Counted from the stretch's first letter, positions 27,829 through 39,569 are shown. The stretch: DNA of 64,000 nucleotides from Vibrio diabolicus (GCA_001048675.1 CCKK01000018.1:186001-250000); one strand, 5' to 3'. The notes: generated by a model not told the origin, from the sequence alone. Numbers and translations are program-made.

Positions 27829-30538
27829 TTAGTCTAGAGTACGTTTAATTTCAACGATTTCGAAGACTTCGATTTGGTCACCAACGCGAACATCATTGTA
27901 GTTCTTAACGCCGATACCACATTCGTAGCCATTCTTAACTTCTTGAACGTCATCTTTGAAACGACGTAGTGACTCTAGTTCACCTTCGTAAATAACAACG
28001 TTATCACGTAGTACACGGATTGGGTTGTTACGCTTGATCACACCTTCTGTAACCATACAACCAGCGATAGCGCCCAGTTTCGGTGACTTAAACACGTCAC
28101 GAACTTCAGCAAGACCAATGATCTCTTGCTTGAATTCTGGAGCAAGCATACCGCCCATTGCCTGTTTAACTTCGTCAATCAATTGGTAAATGATTGAGTA
28201 GTAACGTAAGTCAACAGCTGCGGCTTCTACAGCACGGCGAGCAGAAGCATCTGCACGAACGTTAAAGCCAAGGATGATTGCGTTTGAAGCTTCCGCTAGT
28301 ACTACGTCAGTTTCCGTAATACCACCAACACCAGAACCAACGATGTTCACTTTAACTTCGTCAGTAGATAGCTTAACTAGTGAGTCTGCGATTGCTTCTA
28401 CAGAACCTTGAACGTCTGCTTTAAGTACAACGTTAAGTTCAGCAACTTCACCAGCAGTCATGTTAGAGAACATGTTCTCTAGTTTAGATTTCTGCTGACG
28501 AGCAAGTTTCACTTCACGGAACTTACCAGCACGGTAGTTAGCTACTTCACGCGCTTTACGCTCGTCACGAACTACTGTTGCTTCATCACCTGAAGATGGT
28601 ACACCTGAAAGACCTAGGATCTCTACAGGGATAGATGGGCCAGCCGAAGTAATTTCTTTACCTAGCTCATCACGCATTGCACGAACACGGCCGTATTCTT
28701 GACCACAAAGAACGATGTCGCCTTTGTTTAGTGTACCTGATTGAACAAGTACTGTTGCAACTGGACCACGACCTTTATCTAGGCGAGATTCAACAACAAC
28801 ACCAGATGCCATGCCTTCAGCTACAGCTGTAAGTTCAAGAACTTCAGACTGAAGAAGGATTGCTTCTAGAAGACCATCGATGTTTGTACCCTGTTTAGCA
28901 GAGATGTGAACGAACATGTTCTCACCGCCCCACTCTTCAGGAATAACGTCGTATTGAGCAAGCTCGTTCTTAACGTTATCTGGGTTCGCGTCTTCTTTAT
29001 CGATCTTGTTCACAGCAACAATTAGAGGAACGCCTGCCGCTTTCGCGTGCTGAATCGCTTCTACTGTTTGTGGCATTACGCCATCGTCTGCTGCAACTAC
29101 AAGAACAACGATATCTGTTGCTTGAGCACCACGAGCACGCATTGCAGTAAACGCTGCGTGTCCAGGAGTATCAAGGAACGTGATCATGCCGTTGTCTGTT
29201 TCAACGTGGTACGCACCAATGTGCTGAGTAATACCACCCGCTTCGCCAGAAGCAACGTGTGTGCGACGGATGTAGTCAAGTGTTGACGTTTTACCGTGGT
29301 CAACGTGACCCATGATAGTAACAACTGGAGCACGTGGAACTGCTTCCGCGTTAGTGTCACGGTCAGATAGTACCGCTTCTTCCAGTTCGTTCTCTTTACG
29401 AAGAACTACTTTATGGCCCATTTCTTCAGCAACAAGTTGTGCTGTTTCTTGGTCGATCACTTGGTTGATAGTCGCCATAGCGCCCATCTTCATCATTACT
29501 TTGATAACTTCTGTCGCTTTAACCGACATCTTGTTAGCAAGTTCTGATAGAACGATCGTTTCGCCAATTACAACGTCTTGCTTAGCAACCGTTGCTGACT
29601 TATCAAAGCCATGCTGCATTGAAGTCGGTTTAGCAAGTTTGCCTTTACGACCTCTACCGCCACGTTGGTTGTTACGGCCACCGCGAGCTTGGTCGTCTTT
29701 ACCTGAAGCTTTTTTCTTCTTACGACGACCGCTCTCTACTTTGCGATCTGCTTCATCTTCGGCTTCACGTGCGTATTGTGAAGTCGTTACATGGTAATCT
29801 GTATCTTCCATATCACCCTTTTTCTCTTCTGCAGCAGACCAACGCTCTTTATTCTTTTCAGCCAATTCGCGAGCTTCTTCAAGCTTGCGCTGACTTTCCT
29901 CTTCAGCCTTACGCTTAGCTTCTTCTTCCTGACGACGTTTAAGCTCGTCGGCCTCTTTTCGCGCTGCTTCTTGCTTAATTTTCTCTTCAGCATCACGCTT
30001 TGCTTTTTCTTCAGCATTGCGTTGTGCATTCGTATCTACGTCTCGCTTCGCTTTTTCTTCAGCTTCACGTTTCGCTTTTTCTTCAGCTTCACGTTTTGCA
30101 GCTTCTTCAGCTTCACGTTTTGCAGCTTCTTCAGCTTCACGTTTTGCAGCTTCTTCTGCTGCACGTTTTGCTGCTTCTTCTGCTTCACGTTGTGCTGCTT
30201 CTTCAGCTTCACGTTTCGCTTCATCTTCAATTGTGCTGCGCTTCACGTATGTACGTTTTTTGTCGCACCTCAACCTGAACATTCTTACTCTTACCACCAC
30301 CCGCGTTCACACTAAGTGTACTACGAGTTTTACGCTGAAGCGTAAGGCGAGTCGGCTCTGAATCACCTGATTTATCACCGTGTTCTTTCTTTAGATGAGA
30401 GAGAAGCTTCTGCTTCTCTTCATCAGTAACATTGTCAGAGCTCGCCTTTTTAATGCCAGCGTCAGCAAGTTGTTCAATCAAGCGGTCGACTGGCGTACCA
30501 ATCTCATCACTCAGTGCTTTAACTGTTAATTGTGTCAT
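27829..30538 (-). CDS. infB: Translation initiation factor IF-2 (frame interrupted by one extra base)
   Basis: 2710 nt, one more than a multiple of three; corrected length 902 aa. The first part reads [24 protein letters not shown] (IF2 N-terminal domain) up to NVQVEVR; the rest resumes as [16 protein letters not shown] in another frame. Removing one T at about 30263, beside a T6 run, restores [11 protein letters not shown]. Downstream: a charged AEEA/KRE repeat domain, then the G domain with [17 protein letters not shown] and NKIDK, then domains III-IV. IF-2 loads initiator tRNA on the ribosome and is essential, so an artefact is the likely explanation, although E. coli also makes shorter IF2 forms from internal starts. 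Lies between nusA and rbfA. Confidence 0.93.
30049..30216 (-). repeat. Seven 24-bp tandem repeats inside infB
   Basis: Seven consecutive 24-nt units, each a variant of GCAGCTTCTTCAGCTTCACG plus four bases, run without gaps. They encode the octapeptide KREAEEAA or KREAEEKA on the minus strand, a highly charged helical linker between IF2 N-terminal and GTPase regions. Adjacent units are nearly identical, so copy number could vary between strains. Confidence 0.85.
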
Positions 30539-30560
30539 GCCGCTTCCTCCTTGCCGAAAA

Positions 30561-32048
30561 TTATGCTTCTTCGCCGAACCAACAGATGTTACGTGCGGCC
30601 ATAATTAGCTCACCTGCACGTTCTTCGGTCAGGCCTTCGATACCTTCTAAATCGTCAATACCTTGGTCAGCAAGATCTTCCAGTGTCGCTACACCTTTCG
30701 CTGCCAATTTAAATGCCATCTCACGCTCAAGACCTTCAAGTGCAAGCAGATCTTCAGCTGGTTCTAGACCTTCAAAAGACTCTTCTTGTGCTAGTGCGAT
30801 CGTCGTTAGTGCATCTTTTGCACGTCCACGAAGCTCTTCGATTAGTTCTTCATTCAAACCATCGATTTCTAGTAGCTCGTTAACTGGCACGTATGCGATT
30901 TCTTCTAGCGTTGAGAAACCCTCTTCAACAAGAAGTTGAGCGAAGTCTTCTTCAATATCTAGGTACTTCATGAAGTTTTCAATAGATGCTTGTGATTCTT
31001 CAGCGTGTTTCTTCTGAAGATCAGCAACTGTCATAACATTCAGTTCCCAACCTGTTAGCTGAGATGCTAGACGCACGTTTTGACCGTTACGACCGATAGC
31101 TTGCGCTAGGTTGTCAGCTTCAACTGCGATGTCCATTGAGTGTGCATCCTCATCAACGATGATAGAAGCAACATCAGCTGGCGCCATTGCGTTGATAACG
31201 AATTGAGCTGGGTTATCATCCCAAAGCACAATATCGATACGCTCACCACCAAGTTCGCCAGAAACAGCTTGTACACGTGCACCACGCATACCAACACACG
31301 CACCTACAGGGTCGATACGTTTGTCATTTGTTTTGACAGCGATCTTAGCACGAGAACCAGGATCACGTGCCGCGCCTTTCAACTCGATAATATCTTCAGC
31401 GATTTCAGGCACTTCAACACGGAATAGTTCTGCCAGCATTTCAGGCTTAGAACGAGTGATGAACAGTTGGAAACCACGTGCTTCTGGCGCGACTTTGTAA
31501 AGAAGGCCACGAACGCGGTCGCCTGGACGGAAGTTTTCACGAGGAAGTTGGTCATCACGTAGGATTACCGCTTCAGCGTTGTTACCAAGGTCAAGCACGA
31601 TAGTGTCGCGGTTTACTTTTTTCACAACGCCAGTGATTAGATCACCTTCATTGTCGATGAACTGCTCAACGATTTGTGCACGTTCAGCTTCACGAACTTT
31701 TTGTACGATAACTTGCTTAGCCGTTTGAGTCGTAATACGGTCAAACGTTACTGATTCGATTTCGTCTTCTACGTAGTCGCCAAGCTCGATTGAGTCATCT
31801 TCGTACTGTGCTGCTTCTAATGAGATCTCTTTTGTAGGGTTCTCAACATCATCAACAACTAACCAACGACGGTAAGTCACAAACTCACCAGTTTTACGGT
31901 CAATGGCAACACGTACGTCGATTTCGATTTCGTATTTTTTCTTTGTAGAAGTTGCTAGAGCAATCTCAAGAGCCTCAAAGATACGCTCACGAGGTACCGC
32001 TTTTTCGTTCGATACCGCTTCTGCTACCGCTAAAATTTCTTTACTCAT
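30561..32048 (-). CDS. nusA: Transcription termination/antitermination factor NusA
   Basis: 495 aa, the length of E. coli NusA. Domains: N-terminal RNAP-binding domain (1-125), S1 (about 135-200, [21 protein letters not shown]), KH1 and KH2 (about 200-345, including [15 protein letters not shown] and [12 protein letters not shown]) and two acidic C-terminal repeats (about 360-490). Modulates pausing, intrinsic termination and antitermination. Second protein gene of the rimP-nusA-infB group, 36 nt after rimP. Confidence 0.97.
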   Translation of the reverse strand: MSKEILAVAEAVSNEKAVPRERIFEALEIALATSTKKKYEIEIDVRVAIDRKTGEFVTYRRWLVVDDVENPTKEISLEAAQYEDDSIELGDYVEDEIESVTFDRITTQTAKQVIVQKVREAERAQIVEQFIDNEGDLITGVVKKVNRDTIVLDLGNNAEAVILRDDQLPRENFRPGDRVRGLLYKVAPEARGFQLFITRSKPEMLAELFRVEVPEIAEDIIELKGAARDPGSRAKIAVKTNDKRIDPVGACVGMRGARVQAVSGELGGERIDIVLWDDNPAQFVINAMAPADVASIIVDEDAHSMDIAVEADNLAQAIGRNGQNVRLASQLTGWELNVMTVADLQKKHAEESQASIENFMKYLDIEEDFAQLLVEEGFSTLEEIAYVPVNELLEIDGLNEELIEELRGRAKDALTTIALAQEESFEGLEPAEDLLALEGLEREMAFKLAAKGVATLEDLADQGIDDLEGIEGLTEERAGELIMAARNICWFGEEA

Positions 32049-32084
32049 TATATTTAGCCTCTAAGCTTAAACTTTTTTAGGGAA

Positions 32085-32540
32085 CTAAAATTTAGGGATC
32101 AGGTTAGCTTTGGAAATGTTACTTAGAGCAAACTCTTCTTGCTGACCGTCTACAGTAATTGTCACTGTTTCGCCATCAACGCCGTGGATAATACCTTTCC
32201 ACTTACGACGGTTTGCTACAGCCATTTTCAATACGATGCTGACCTCGTGACCAATAAATTGCTCGTAATGTGCTGCTTTAAAAAGTGGTCTTTCTAAACC
32301 TGGAGAAGACACTTCTAGGCTGTAAGCAACAGAAATTGGATCTTCAACGTCTAAAACCGCACTAACTTGGTGGCTAACTTCTGCACAGTCGTCCACGTTA
32401 ATACCATTTTCATGGTCAATGTAGATGCGTAACGTTGAGTGCGCGCCTGCACGAATGAATTCTAATCCAACCAACTCATAGCCTGATGCCTCTACTGGTG
32501 CTTCAAGCATTTCAGTAAGTTGTCTTTCTAAACCAGTCAT
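32085..32540 (-). CDS. rimP: Ribosome maturation factor RimP
   Basis: 151 aa. Needed for 30S subunit maturation. Contains [33 protein letters not shown] and the [21 protein letters not shown] block conserved in RimP, followed by an Sm-like C-terminal domain. First protein gene downstream of tRNA-fMet (metY in E. coli), from which it is separated by two hairpin terminators. Confidence 0.96.
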   Translation of the reverse strand: MTGLERQLTEMLEAPVEASGYELVGLEFIRAGAHSTLRIYIDHENGINVDDCAEVSHQVSAVLDVEDPISVAYSLEVSSPGLERPLFKAAHYEQFIGHEVSIVLKMAVANRRKWKGIIHGVDGETVTITVDGQQEEFALSNISKANLIPKF

Positions 32541-32564
32541 TTAACCACTCCAGAAACAAAAAAA

Positions 32565-32651
32565 GGGCTCAGAGCCCAATCAAAAAACCAAGCAGTCTCT
32601 GAGCTATTTCAAAAAGCTCAGATAACAAAAAACCCCGATAGTCGGGGTTTT
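32565..32651 (-). terminator. Tandem terminators between tRNA-fMet and rimP
   Basis: On the minus strand, CCCCGA-CTA-TCGGGG plus a U-run (32629-32651) ends the tRNA transcript; a small hairpin GAGCT...AGCTC follows (about 32601-32619), then GGGCT-CTG-AGCCC with seven U (32565-32577) just before rimP. Two serial terminators upstream of rimP-nusA-infB parallel the E. coli metY-nusA leader, where read-through couples expression to NusA. Confidence 0.75.
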
Positions 32652-32765
32652 ATGCTGCTGGACCCTGATACGTTAAGAATAGCCAACAAATGCTTCTCTT
32701 AACTCGTAGTGTGGTTAGCACTACGCAAACTTGCCAATCTACGATTTCTTCTTAAAGAAAGAGAT

Positions 32766-32842
<77 letters not shown>

Positions 32843-32898
32843 TCCGACTTGCTGAGCATTATACTCGCAAACAAGTGATTTACAAGTTTGTAAATACA

Positions 32899-32983
32899 TG
32901 GTGCCGAGAGAGGGACTCGAACCCTCACACCTAAGGCACTAGCACCTCATGCTAGCGTGTCTACCAATTTCACCATCTCGGCA
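32899..32983 (-). tRNA. tRNA-Leu (GAG)
   Basis: 85 nt on the minus strand from TGCCGAGATGG to encoded CCA, with a long variable arm (GTGCCTTAGGTGT region) as expected for class II tRNA. The anticodon loop ATGAGGT gives GAG. Downstream of secG as leuU is in E. coli. Confidence 0.96.
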
Positions 32984-32998
32984 TCAAAACCTTACAGC

Positions 32999-33346
32999 TT
33001 ATTGAGGAATTTCATCACCCGCAGGGGCTGGAACTTCACTCGCTGCATCCTTAACTTGTTCAACAACTGGTTGACCTAATGTTGGGTCTACCCATTGTGA
33101 TTCAGTCTGGTGCGTAGACATACGACCAAGCAACAAGCTAACGATAAAGAATACGGTTGCTAAAATAGCAGTTGTTCGGGTTAAGAAATTACCTGAGCCG
33201 CCAGCACCAAACACTGTGTTTGAAGCACCAGCACCGAACGAGGCTCCCATATCTGCGCCTTTACCTTGTTGAATCAACACAAGGCCAATCACACCAAGCG
33301 CTGCCAACAGGTAAATCACAAGTAGAACTGAAAACATTTTTTCCAC
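32999..33346 (-). CDS. secG: Preprotein translocase subunit SecG
   Basis: 115 aa. Two membrane segments (about 3-22 and 52-71) joined by the GKGADMGASFGAGASNTVFGA loop typical of SecG; accessory SecYEG subunit that stimulates SecA-driven export. The C-terminal tail is Pro/Ala/Glu-rich. It sits between glmM and the two tRNA genes. The 160 nt upstream contain a structured CCTCC/GGGAGG hairpin (about 33411-33427). Confidence 0.95.
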   Translation of the reverse strand: MEKMFSVLLVIYLLAALGVIGLVLIQQGKGADMGASFGAGASNTVFGAGGSGNFLTRTTAILATVFFIVSLLLGRMSTHQTESQWVDPTLGQPVVEQVKDAASEVPAPAGDEIPQ

Positions 33347-33506
33347 CTATGTTCCAAATTGTTGAGCCAGCGCCGTTCAAGAGAATAAATCATAATTGAA
33401 CAAGGCTAGCGACCTCCTAACGGGAGGCGGAGCAATACTAGCGAAAGCCGGTAACGCTGACAAGGGAAAATTAGTAAAAAATCAATGCCAATGCGCTAAG
33501 CGCTCA

Positions 33507-33532
33507 AAAAAAGGGCAAAAGATGCCCTTTTC
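33507..33532 (-). terminator. glmM terminator
   Basis: Minus strand: AAAGGGCA-TCTT-TTGCCCTTTTTTT between glmM and secG. Confidence 0.85.
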
Positions 33533-33558
33533 ATTCACCGCACACTTTAACGCAATGA

Positions 33559-34899
33559 TTAACAACTTGCTTTTACAGCTTCGGCAATTTTCAATGCAGA
33601 GCTTTGAACTAGCTCGCCATCCTCACCTTCCACCATAACGCGAATCAAAGGCTCTGTGCCAGATTTACGCAGCAATACACGTCCTTTATCACCCAGCGTA
33701 GCTTCTACTTCGGCGACGGCGTTTAGTACTGCTTGAGCTTCAAGAGGATTACTTTCCCCTGCAAAGCGGACATTTTCTAGAACCTGAGGATACAACGTCA
33801 TGCCTTGCGATAGCTCATGCAAAGACATATCGCTGCCAACTACAGAAGCCAGCACTTGCAGTGCTGCAACAATCGCATCGCCCGTGGTGACTTTATCCAA
33901 TAAGATCACATGGCCTGAGTTTTCAGCACCAATTTTCCAACCTTTTTCTAGCAGTTGTTCCATGACATAACGGTCACCAACAGCGGCACGTACGAATGGA
34001 ATGCCTAGCTGCTTTAAGCCATTTTCCATGCCCAAGTTAGTCATCAACGTACCAACTACACCACCCTTTAGCTCACCACGACGAAGAGCATCACGAGCAA
34101 TAATGTAAGCAATTTGGTCGCCATCGACTTTGTTGCCAAGGTGGTCGACCATAATGATACGGTCACCATCACCATCAAATGCTAAACCAAGGTGCGCTTG
34201 CTCTTCAACGACACGCTTTTGAAGCGCACGAACATCTGTTGCGCCCACTTCTTCATTGATGTTGATGCCGTTAGGCTCTACGCCCATTGCAATAACTTCT
34301 GCGCCAAGCTCTTTGAAGACATTTGGAGCAATGTGGTACGTTGCACCGTGCGCACAATCTACCACGATTTTAAAGTTTGCAAGACTCAATTCAGATGGGA
34401 AAGTACTCTTACAGAATTCGATGTAACGGCCAGCAGCGTCATTTAGACGAGTGGCTTTACCAAGTTCTGCAGACTCAACACATTCAATGTCTTTATCCAG
34501 TTCAGCTTCAATCGCCAACTCTATATCGTCAGGTAGCTTAGTACCTTCAGAAGAAAAGAATTTAATGCCGTTGTCGTAATATGGGTTATGCGATGCAGAA
34601 ATCACAATCCCCGCCTCTGCGCGGAAAGTTTGAGTTAAATATGCCACTGCTGGAGTTGGCATTGGACCAGTAAATGTTGCTTTAAGTCCCGCTGCCGCAA
34701 GGCCTGCTTCTAATGCAGATTCAAGCATATAACCGGAGATACGCGTATCTTTACCTATAATAACTTTCTTTGTGCCTTGTTTTGCTAGTACACGACCAGC
34801 AGCCCAGCCAAGCTTAAGTACGAAGTCCGGAGTGATTGGGTATTGTCCTACTTTACCGCGCACACCGTCAGTACCAAAGTAACGTCTTTTATTCGACAT
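33559..34899 (-). CDS. glmM: Phosphoglucosamine mutase GlmM
   Basis: 446 aa. Interconverts glucosamine-6-phosphate and glucosamine-1-phosphate for UDP-GlcNAc, peptidoglycan and LPS. Begins [15 protein letters not shown]; phosphoserine loop SASHNP with the active serine at about S103; metal loop DGDGDR; sugar-binding GENSGH; C-terminal phosphate-binding [12 protein letters not shown]. 19 nt after folP in the ftsH-folP-glmM-secG order. Confidence 0.97.
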   Translation of the reverse strand: MSNKRRYFGTDGVRGKVGQYPITPDFVLKLGWAAGRVLAKQGTKKVIIGKDTRISGYMLESALEAGLAAAGLKATFTGPMPTPAVAYLTQTFRAEAGIVISASHNPYYDNGIKFFSSEGTKLPDDIELAIEAELDKDIECVESAELGKATRLNDAAGRYIEFCKSTFPSELSLANFKIVVDCAHGATYHIAPNVFKELGAEVIAMGVEPNGININEEVGATDVRALQKRVVEEQAHLGLAFDGDGDRIIMVDHLGNKVDGDQIAYIIARDALRRGELKGGVVGTLMTNLGMENGLKQLGIPFVRAAVGDRYVMEQLLEKGWKIGAENSGHVILLDKVTTGDAIVAALQVLASVVGSDMSLHELSQGMTLYPQVLENVRFAGESNPLEAQAVLNAVAEVEATLGDKGRVLLRKSGTEPLIRVMVEGEDGELVQSSALKIAEAVKASC

Positions 34900-34918
34900 A
34901 AACTTTCCTTTATTATTT

Positions 34919-35752
34919 TTAAATATTGTTTTTCGTCATCTCAACAACTTTCATTGCTTCGATTGTCTCTTCAAAGTCATGCACACGAATGATCTGCGCG
35001 CCTTTCATTGCTGCAATCGTAGCGCAAACGACACTCGCATTTGTACATTCAGCCGCTGGCTTATCCAACAATTTAAAAATCATTGACTTACGAGACATGC
35101 CAGCCAAAATTGGCAGGCCGAATTCATGAAACTTTTCAAGATGAGCGAGCATATGATAATTGTGTTCTATCGTTTTGCCAAAGCCAAACCCAGGATCGAG
35201 AATCAGTTGAGATTTATCAATCCCTGCTGCTTCACATGCCGCGATACGTTCTTCTAGAAAGGCTGATACGTCGCTCATCACATCATCATAATGAGGTGCA
35301 ACTTGCATGGTTCTAGGTTGACCTTTCATATGCATCAGACAAATTGGAAGCTTTGCTTCTGCTGCGACTTCGAGAGCACCAGGCTCTTGCAAAGATCGAA
35401 TGTCATTGATCAAGTCAGCCCCAGCATCAATTGCTTGACGCATAACTTCCGCTTTACTGGTATCGACCGAAATCCACACATCGTACTTTTCACGAATGGC
35501 CTTGATTACTGGGACAACACGTCGAAGTTCTTCTTCTAGAGACACATCTGGCGCGCCAGGCCTTGTCGACTCCCCACCAACATCAACAATGCTTACACCA
35601 GCCTTTATCATTTTATCAACTTGAGCAAGGGCGAGTTCAATCGAGTTGTATTTACCACCATCGGAAAAGGAATCCGGAGTCACATTTAGAATGGCCATAA
35701 CATGTGGACGGGAAAGATCTAAAGATTTGTTATTTGCTGTAATCATCATCAT
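34919..35752 (-). CDS. folP: Dihydropteroate synthase FolP
   Basis: About 277 aa. Joins p-aminobenzoate to the pterin pyrophosphate in folate synthesis; the sulfonamide target. Signature [13 protein letters not shown] near the N-terminus, GGESTRPGA, and DPGFGFGKT are intact. Three ATG codons in a row (35752, 35749, 35746) and a GTG at 35758 make the start ambiguous; no strong ribosome binding site is seen because the ftsH terminator hairpin is directly upstream. Confidence 0.95.
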   Translation of the reverse strand: MMMITANNKSLDLSRPHVMAILNVTPDSFSDGGKYNSIELALAQVDKMIKAGVSIVDVGGESTRPGAPDVSLEEELRRVVPVIKAIREKYDVWISVDTSKAEVMRQAIDAGADLINDIRSLQEPGALEVAAEAKLPICLMHMKGQPRTMQVAPHYDDVMSDVSAFLEERIAACEAAGIDKSQLILDPGFGFGKTIEHNYHMLAHLEKFHEFGLPILAGMSRKSMIFKLLDKPAAECTNASVVCATIAAMKGAQIIRVHDFEETIEAMKVVEMTKNNI

Positions 35753-35758
35753 AAACAC

Positions 35759-35786
35759 AAAAACCCCGAGATAACTCGGGGTTTAT
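35759..35786 (-). terminator. ftsH terminator/attenuator before folP
   Basis: Minus strand: AAACCCCGAG-TTAT-CTCGGGGTTTTT. Placed so close to folP that it must also limit folP translation or read-through. Confidence 0.85.
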
Positions 35787-35801
35787 TATTATCAACACTC
35801 T

Positions 35802-37775
35802 TTATTCAGAGTCTTTCTTTTCAGGCGCTTCGCTAGAAGTCGCTTCTGGAGAGCTAGACTTTTCTGCATCTTTCGCAGCGTCCGTTGCTTCTTCTTTAAC
35901 TTCTGGCTTTGCTTGAGGCTTCTCGCTGTCTTCAGGTTTGCCAGTTGAGTTATCACTCCAACCCGCAGGCTCACGAATTTCAGCTTTGCGCTCCATTAAA
36001 TCATCAATTTGACGAGCATCAATGGTTTCATACTTCATCAGCGCATCTTTCATCGCATGCATGATATCCATGTTTTCTTGAAGAATCTTCTTCGCACGGT
36101 CATAGTTGCGGTCAATGATTTGACGAACTTCATCATCAATCAGTTTCGCCGTATCGTCAGATACATGCTTAGTCTGAGTCACGCTACGACCAAGGAACAC
36201 CTCACCTTCATCTTCTGCATACAGTAGAGGACCAAGCTTTTCAGAGAAACCCCATTGAGTAACCATCTTACGAGCAATATCAGTTGCACGTTCAATATCG
36301 TTTGACGCGCCTGTTGAGACTTTATCAGCACCGTAGATAAGTTCTTCTGCTAGGCGACCACCGTACAAGCTAGAGATCATAGACTCTAGGTGCTGGCGAG
36401 ACATGCTGACACGGTCTTGCTCTGGTAGGTACATAGTCACACCCAACGCGCGACCGCGTGGAATGATCGACACCTTGTACACTGGATCGTGCTCAGGTAC
36501 TAAACGACCAACAATTGCGTGACCCGCTTCGTGATAAGCCGTTGACTCTTTTGTCTCTTCAGACATCACCATTGAACGGCGCTCGGCACCCATCATGATT
36601 TTGTCTTTCGCTAATTCGAATTCAACCATAGAAACGTTACGCTTGTTACCACGCGCAGCAAATAGCGCCGCTTCGTTGACTAGGTTTGCTAAATCAGCAC
36701 CAGAGAAGCCTGGTGTACCACGAGCGATTAGAGAAGGCTCTACGTCACCTGCTAGAGGGACTTTACGCATGTGTACTTTTAGAATCTGCTCACGACCACG
36801 TACATCTGGCAATCCAACCACCACTTGGCGGTCAAAACGACCAGGACGTAGCAATGCTGGGTCAAGAACGTCTGGACGGTTAGTAGCAGCGATTACGATG
36901 ATACCTTCGTTACCTTCGAAACCATCCATTTCTACTAGCATTTGGTTTAGTGTTTGCTCACGTTCATCGTGACCACCACCAACACCAGCACCACGCTGAC
37001 GACCCACCGCATCGATTTCATCGATGAAGATAATACAAGGCGCTGCTTTCTTAGCTTGTTCGAACATGTCACGTACACGAGATGCGCCGACACCCACGAA
37101 CATTTCTACGAAATCTGAACCCGAGATGGTAAAAAACGGTACTTTCGCTTCACCAGCAATGGCTTTCGCTAGAAGCGTTTTACCAGTACCGGGAGGACCA
37201 ACCATTAAAACACCAGTAGGAATCTTACCGCCCAGTTTTTGGAAGCGGCTTGGATCGCGCAAGTAGTCCACCAGCTCTTTCACGTCTTCTTTTGCTTCGT
37301 CACAACCTGCAACGTCAGCAAAAGTTGTCTTGATTTGTTCTTCGCTCATCATTCGAGCTTTGCTCTTACCAAAAGACATGGCGCCTTTACCGCCGCCGCC
37401 TTGCATTTGACGCATGAAGAAAATCCATACACCAATCAGTAAGATCATTGGGAACCAAGAAATGAAAATAGTACCAAGCAAGCTTTGCTCTTCTGGAGGC
37501 GTGCCCTGTACTTTCACGTTTTGGTTAATTAGGTCATCTAGAAGCTTTTGGTCATACACTGGCATGTAAGTGACCATTTTGGCACCGCCGCCACGACGAA
37601 CAAAGCTAATTTCACCGTCTTTAAAAGTTGCTTCTTGAATCTGGCCTTGGCCAACTTCCTGTACAAACGTGGTGTAATCCACGGTTCTGCCATTGCTTTC
37701 TCCAGGGCCAAAGCTCTGGAATACCGACATCAATACGACGGCGATAACAAGCCACAGAATTAAATTTTTTGCCAT
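35802..37775 (-). CDS. ftsH: ATP-dependent zinc metalloprotease FtsH
   Basis: 657 aa from ATG 37775 (family start [16 protein letters not shown]; the upstream extension is spurious). Membrane-anchored hexameric AAA+ protease that degrades sigma32, LpxC and misassembled membrane proteins in enterics. TM1 about 4-22, TM2 about 99-120, Walker A GPPGTGKT at 193-200, Walker [22 protein letters not shown], zinc site H415-EAGH419. The C-terminal tail beyond about 600 is Lys/Glu/Ser-rich low complexity. Follows rlmE as in E. coli. Confidence 0.97.
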   Translation of the reverse strand: MAKNLILWLVIAVVLMSVFQSFGPGESNGRTVDYTTFVQEVGQGQIQEATFKDGEISFVRRGGGAKMVTYMPVYDQKLLDDLINQNVKVQGTPPEEQSLLGTIFISWFPMILLIGVWIFFMRQMQGGGGKGAMSFGKSKARMMSEEQIKTTFADVAGCDEAKEDVKELVDYLRDPSRFQKLGGKIPTGVLMVGPPGTGKTLLAKAIAGEAKVPFFTISGSDFVEMFVGVGASRVRDMFEQAKKAAPCIIFIDEIDAVGRQRGAGVGGGHDEREQTLNQMLVEMDGFEGNEGIIVIAATNRPDVLDPALLRPGRFDRQVVVGLPDVRGREQILKVHMRKVPLAGDVEPSLIARGTPGFSGADLANLVNEAALFAARGNKRNVSMVEFELAKDKIMMGAERRSMVMSEETKESTAYHEAGHAIVGRLVPEHDPVYKVSIIPRGRALGVTMYLPEQDRVSMSRQHLESMISSLYGGRLAEELIYGADKVSTGASNDIERATDIARKMVTQWGFSEKLGPLLYAEDEGEVFLGRSVTQTKHVSDDTAKLIDDEVRQIIDRNYDRAKKILQENMDIMHAMKDALMKYETIDARQIDDLMERKAEIREPAGWSDNSTGKPEDSEKPQAKPEVKEEATDAAKDAEKSSSPEATSSEAPEKKDSE

Positions 37776-37883
37776 GTCACTCAAGGTGTAAGCCTCTCGA
37801 TAACTAATTGTAATTAAAGGTAGGGTACTACAGTTCATTCACTGTAGCTATAGTGTTAACACGCTCTCAAGAGAGCAAAATGG

Positions 37884-38513
37884 TTAACCTTTGTAACCAG
37901 TGGCTACAACAAAGACTTCTCGAGAGCGAGCTCGCGATGAGTCTGGTTTTCTAATTTTTACGGCTTTAAACATGTCTCGGACTTCTTTCACATACTGATC
38001 GAAGCCTTCCCCCTGGAAAACCTTTACGACAAAGCTACCATTAGGCGCTAGAACTTGTCGACACATATCTAAAGCCAATTCAACTAAATACATAGCACGA
38101 GGTTGGTCAACAGAGTTATTTCCCGCAATATTAGGTGCCATGTCAGACATTACTACGTCTACCATTGAAGGTTGGATTCTTTCTAGCAAAGCTTCCAATA
38201 CAGCATCATCGCGAAAGTCGCCTTGTAAAAAGCTGACACCCGCAATCGGGTCCATAGGAAGCAAATCACACGCAATGATCTGACCACTGTCTCCTACTAT
38301 CTTAGCAGCATATTGAGACCACCCGCCCGGTGCCGCACCCAAATCGACGACTGTCATCCCAGGCTTTAACAATTTATCTTTCGTTTGAATCTCATCAATC
38401 TTGAAATAAGCACGTGAGCGATAGCCTTTTTTACGAGCCTCATTCGCGTATTTATCATCAAAGTGTTCTTTCAACCAACGACCAGAACTAGCCGAATGTT
38501 TTTGTTTACTCAT
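37884..38513 (-). CDS. rlmE: 23S rRNA U2552 2'-O-methyltransferase RlmE
   Basis: 209 aa from ATG 38513 ([18 protein letters not shown]); the seven-residue upstream extension is unlikely. SAM-binding motif [16 protein letters not shown] and catalytic-core [10 protein letters not shown] are typical of FtsJ/RrmJ. Modifies U2552 in the A loop. Upstream of ftsH and divergent from yhbY. Confidence 0.96.
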   Translation of the reverse strand: MSKQKHSASSGRWLKEHFDDKYANEARKKGYRSRAYFKIDEIQTKDKLLKPGMTVVDLGAAPGGWSQYAAKIVGDSGQIIACDLLPMDPIAGVSFLQGDFRDDAVLEALLERIQPSMVDVVMSDMAPNIAGNNSVDQPRAMYLVELALDMCRQVLAPNGSFVVKVFQGEGFDQYVKEVRDMFKAVKIRKPDSSRARSREVFVVATGYKG

Positions 38514-38651
38514 TTTAATCCCAACAAGGCGCAAATTGGAGCTATTGTTTTAATAGGCGCTACCTATTACTCAATAAATTATAGTCTTCAGCAATAGATG
38601 GCGTTAAAATAGCTTTTTTCAACCCTTATTTTAAAGAAAATTGGCCGCGTA

Positions 38652-38948
38652 ATGAACCTAAGCACCAAACAAAAGCAGCACCTTAAAGGCCTAGCTCACA
38701 GTTTAAAACCTGTCGTGCTAATGGGCGCAAATGGACTTACAGAAGCCGTGCTAGCAGAAATTGAAATCGCTCTTAACCATCACGAACTGATCAAAGTAAA
38801 AGTTGCTTCAGAAGATCGTGAAACAAAACAGCTAATCATCGACGCTATCGTACGTGAGACGGGCGCAGAAAAAGTTCAGACTATTGGTAAAGTGCTTGTG
38901 CTGTACCGCCAGTCTGAAGAGCGTAAAATCGAAATCCCTCGTAAGTAA
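38652..38948 (+). CDS. yhbY: YhbY-family CRM-domain RNA-binding protein
   Basis: 98 aa, a single CRM domain: LKGLAHSLKPVVLMGANGLTEAV and the C-terminal GKVLVLYRQS are characteristic. Associated with 50S assembly in E. coli. Divergent from rlmE across about 138 nt and convergent with greA. Confidence 0.94.
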   Translation: MNLSTKQKQHLKGLAHSLKPVVLMGANGLTEAVLAEIEIALNHHELIKVKVASEDRETKQLIIDAIVRETGAEKVQTIGKVLVLYRQSEERKIEIPRK

Positions 38949-38969
38949 TTCTACTTACGTTGCTGAAGA

Positions 38970-38996
38970 AAAAAGGTCGCCATTGGCGACCTTTTT
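38970..38996. terminator. Bidirectional terminator between yhbY and greA
   Basis: Arms AAAAAGGTCGCC / GGCGACCTTTTT with a 3-nt loop. Confidence 0.92.
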
Positions 38997-39032
38997 GCGT
39001 TTTATTGGAGTAACAAAATTACTCTCAACGAC

Positions 39033-39506
39033 TTAGATGTATTCTACTCGATCGATTTCGAAGTCTTTCGCGCCACCCGGAGTTTGAATAGCAACCTCAT
39101 CGCCTTCCATCTTACCGATCAAGCCACGAGCAATTGGTGAGCTTACTGAAATACGGCCAGCTTTAATGTCTGCTTCGTCATCGCCAACAATTTGGTATGT
39201 TTTTTCTTCTTCGGTGTCGATGTCAATCAAGGTTACGGTTGAACCAAAAATAACTTTACCCGTGTTCTCCATCTTCGTTACATCAATTACTTGAGCAACT
39301 GACAGTTTGTATTCAATGTCACGGATTTGTGCTTCACAGATACCCTGCTCTTCTCGAGCAGCGTGATATTCTGCGTTCTCTTTTAAATCACCTAACTCAC
39401 GAGCTTCAGCGATTGCCTCTGAAATTTGAGGACGTAGTTTAAGTAGACGATCGAGTTCTGCACGTAGCTTTTGCTCGCCACGTAGTGTCATTGGAACTTT
39501 TTCCAT
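39033..39506 (-). CDS. greA: Transcription elongation factor GreA
   Basis: 157 aa, E. coli length. N-terminal coiled coil (1-75) with the acidic tip [15 protein letters not shown] that stimulates RNAP transcript cleavage, then the FKBP-like C-terminal domain. Rescues backtracked polymerase. ATG at 39506 follows TTGAGGTTATAAA. Its leader contains an intrinsic terminator only 34 nt before the start codon. Confidence 0.96.
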   Translation of the reverse strand: MEKVPMTLRGEQKLRAELDRLLKLRPQISEAIAEARELGDLKENAEYHAAREEQGICEAQIRDIEYKLSVAQVIDVTKMENTGKVIFGSTVTLIDIDTEEEKTYQIVGDDEADIKAGRISVSSPIARGLIGKMEGDEVAIQTPGGAKDFEIDRVEYI

Positions 39507-39539
39507 TTTATAACCTCAAGCCCAAATGGGTCTTTGGAC

Positions 39540-39569
39540 AAAAAAAGCCCACCCTGCCATAGGGCTGGG
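39540..39569 (-). terminator. Terminator in the greA leader (GraL-like)
   Basis: Minus strand: CCCA(G)CCC-TATGGCA-GGGTGGG-C followed by seven U, giving a 7-bp stem with one bulge. It lies upstream of the greA ribosome binding site, so transcripts starting at the greA promoter should often end here as a short RNA. E. coli greA has an equivalent leader terminator that produces the GraL sRNA. Confidence 0.7.

Noticed and set aside
29791..30361. Several long plus-strand open frames antisense to infB
   Set aside because: They arise from the 24-bp repeat, which is open in most frames; products are low-complexity Ser/Phe/Leu or Ala/Ser/Arg strings with no ribosome binding sites.
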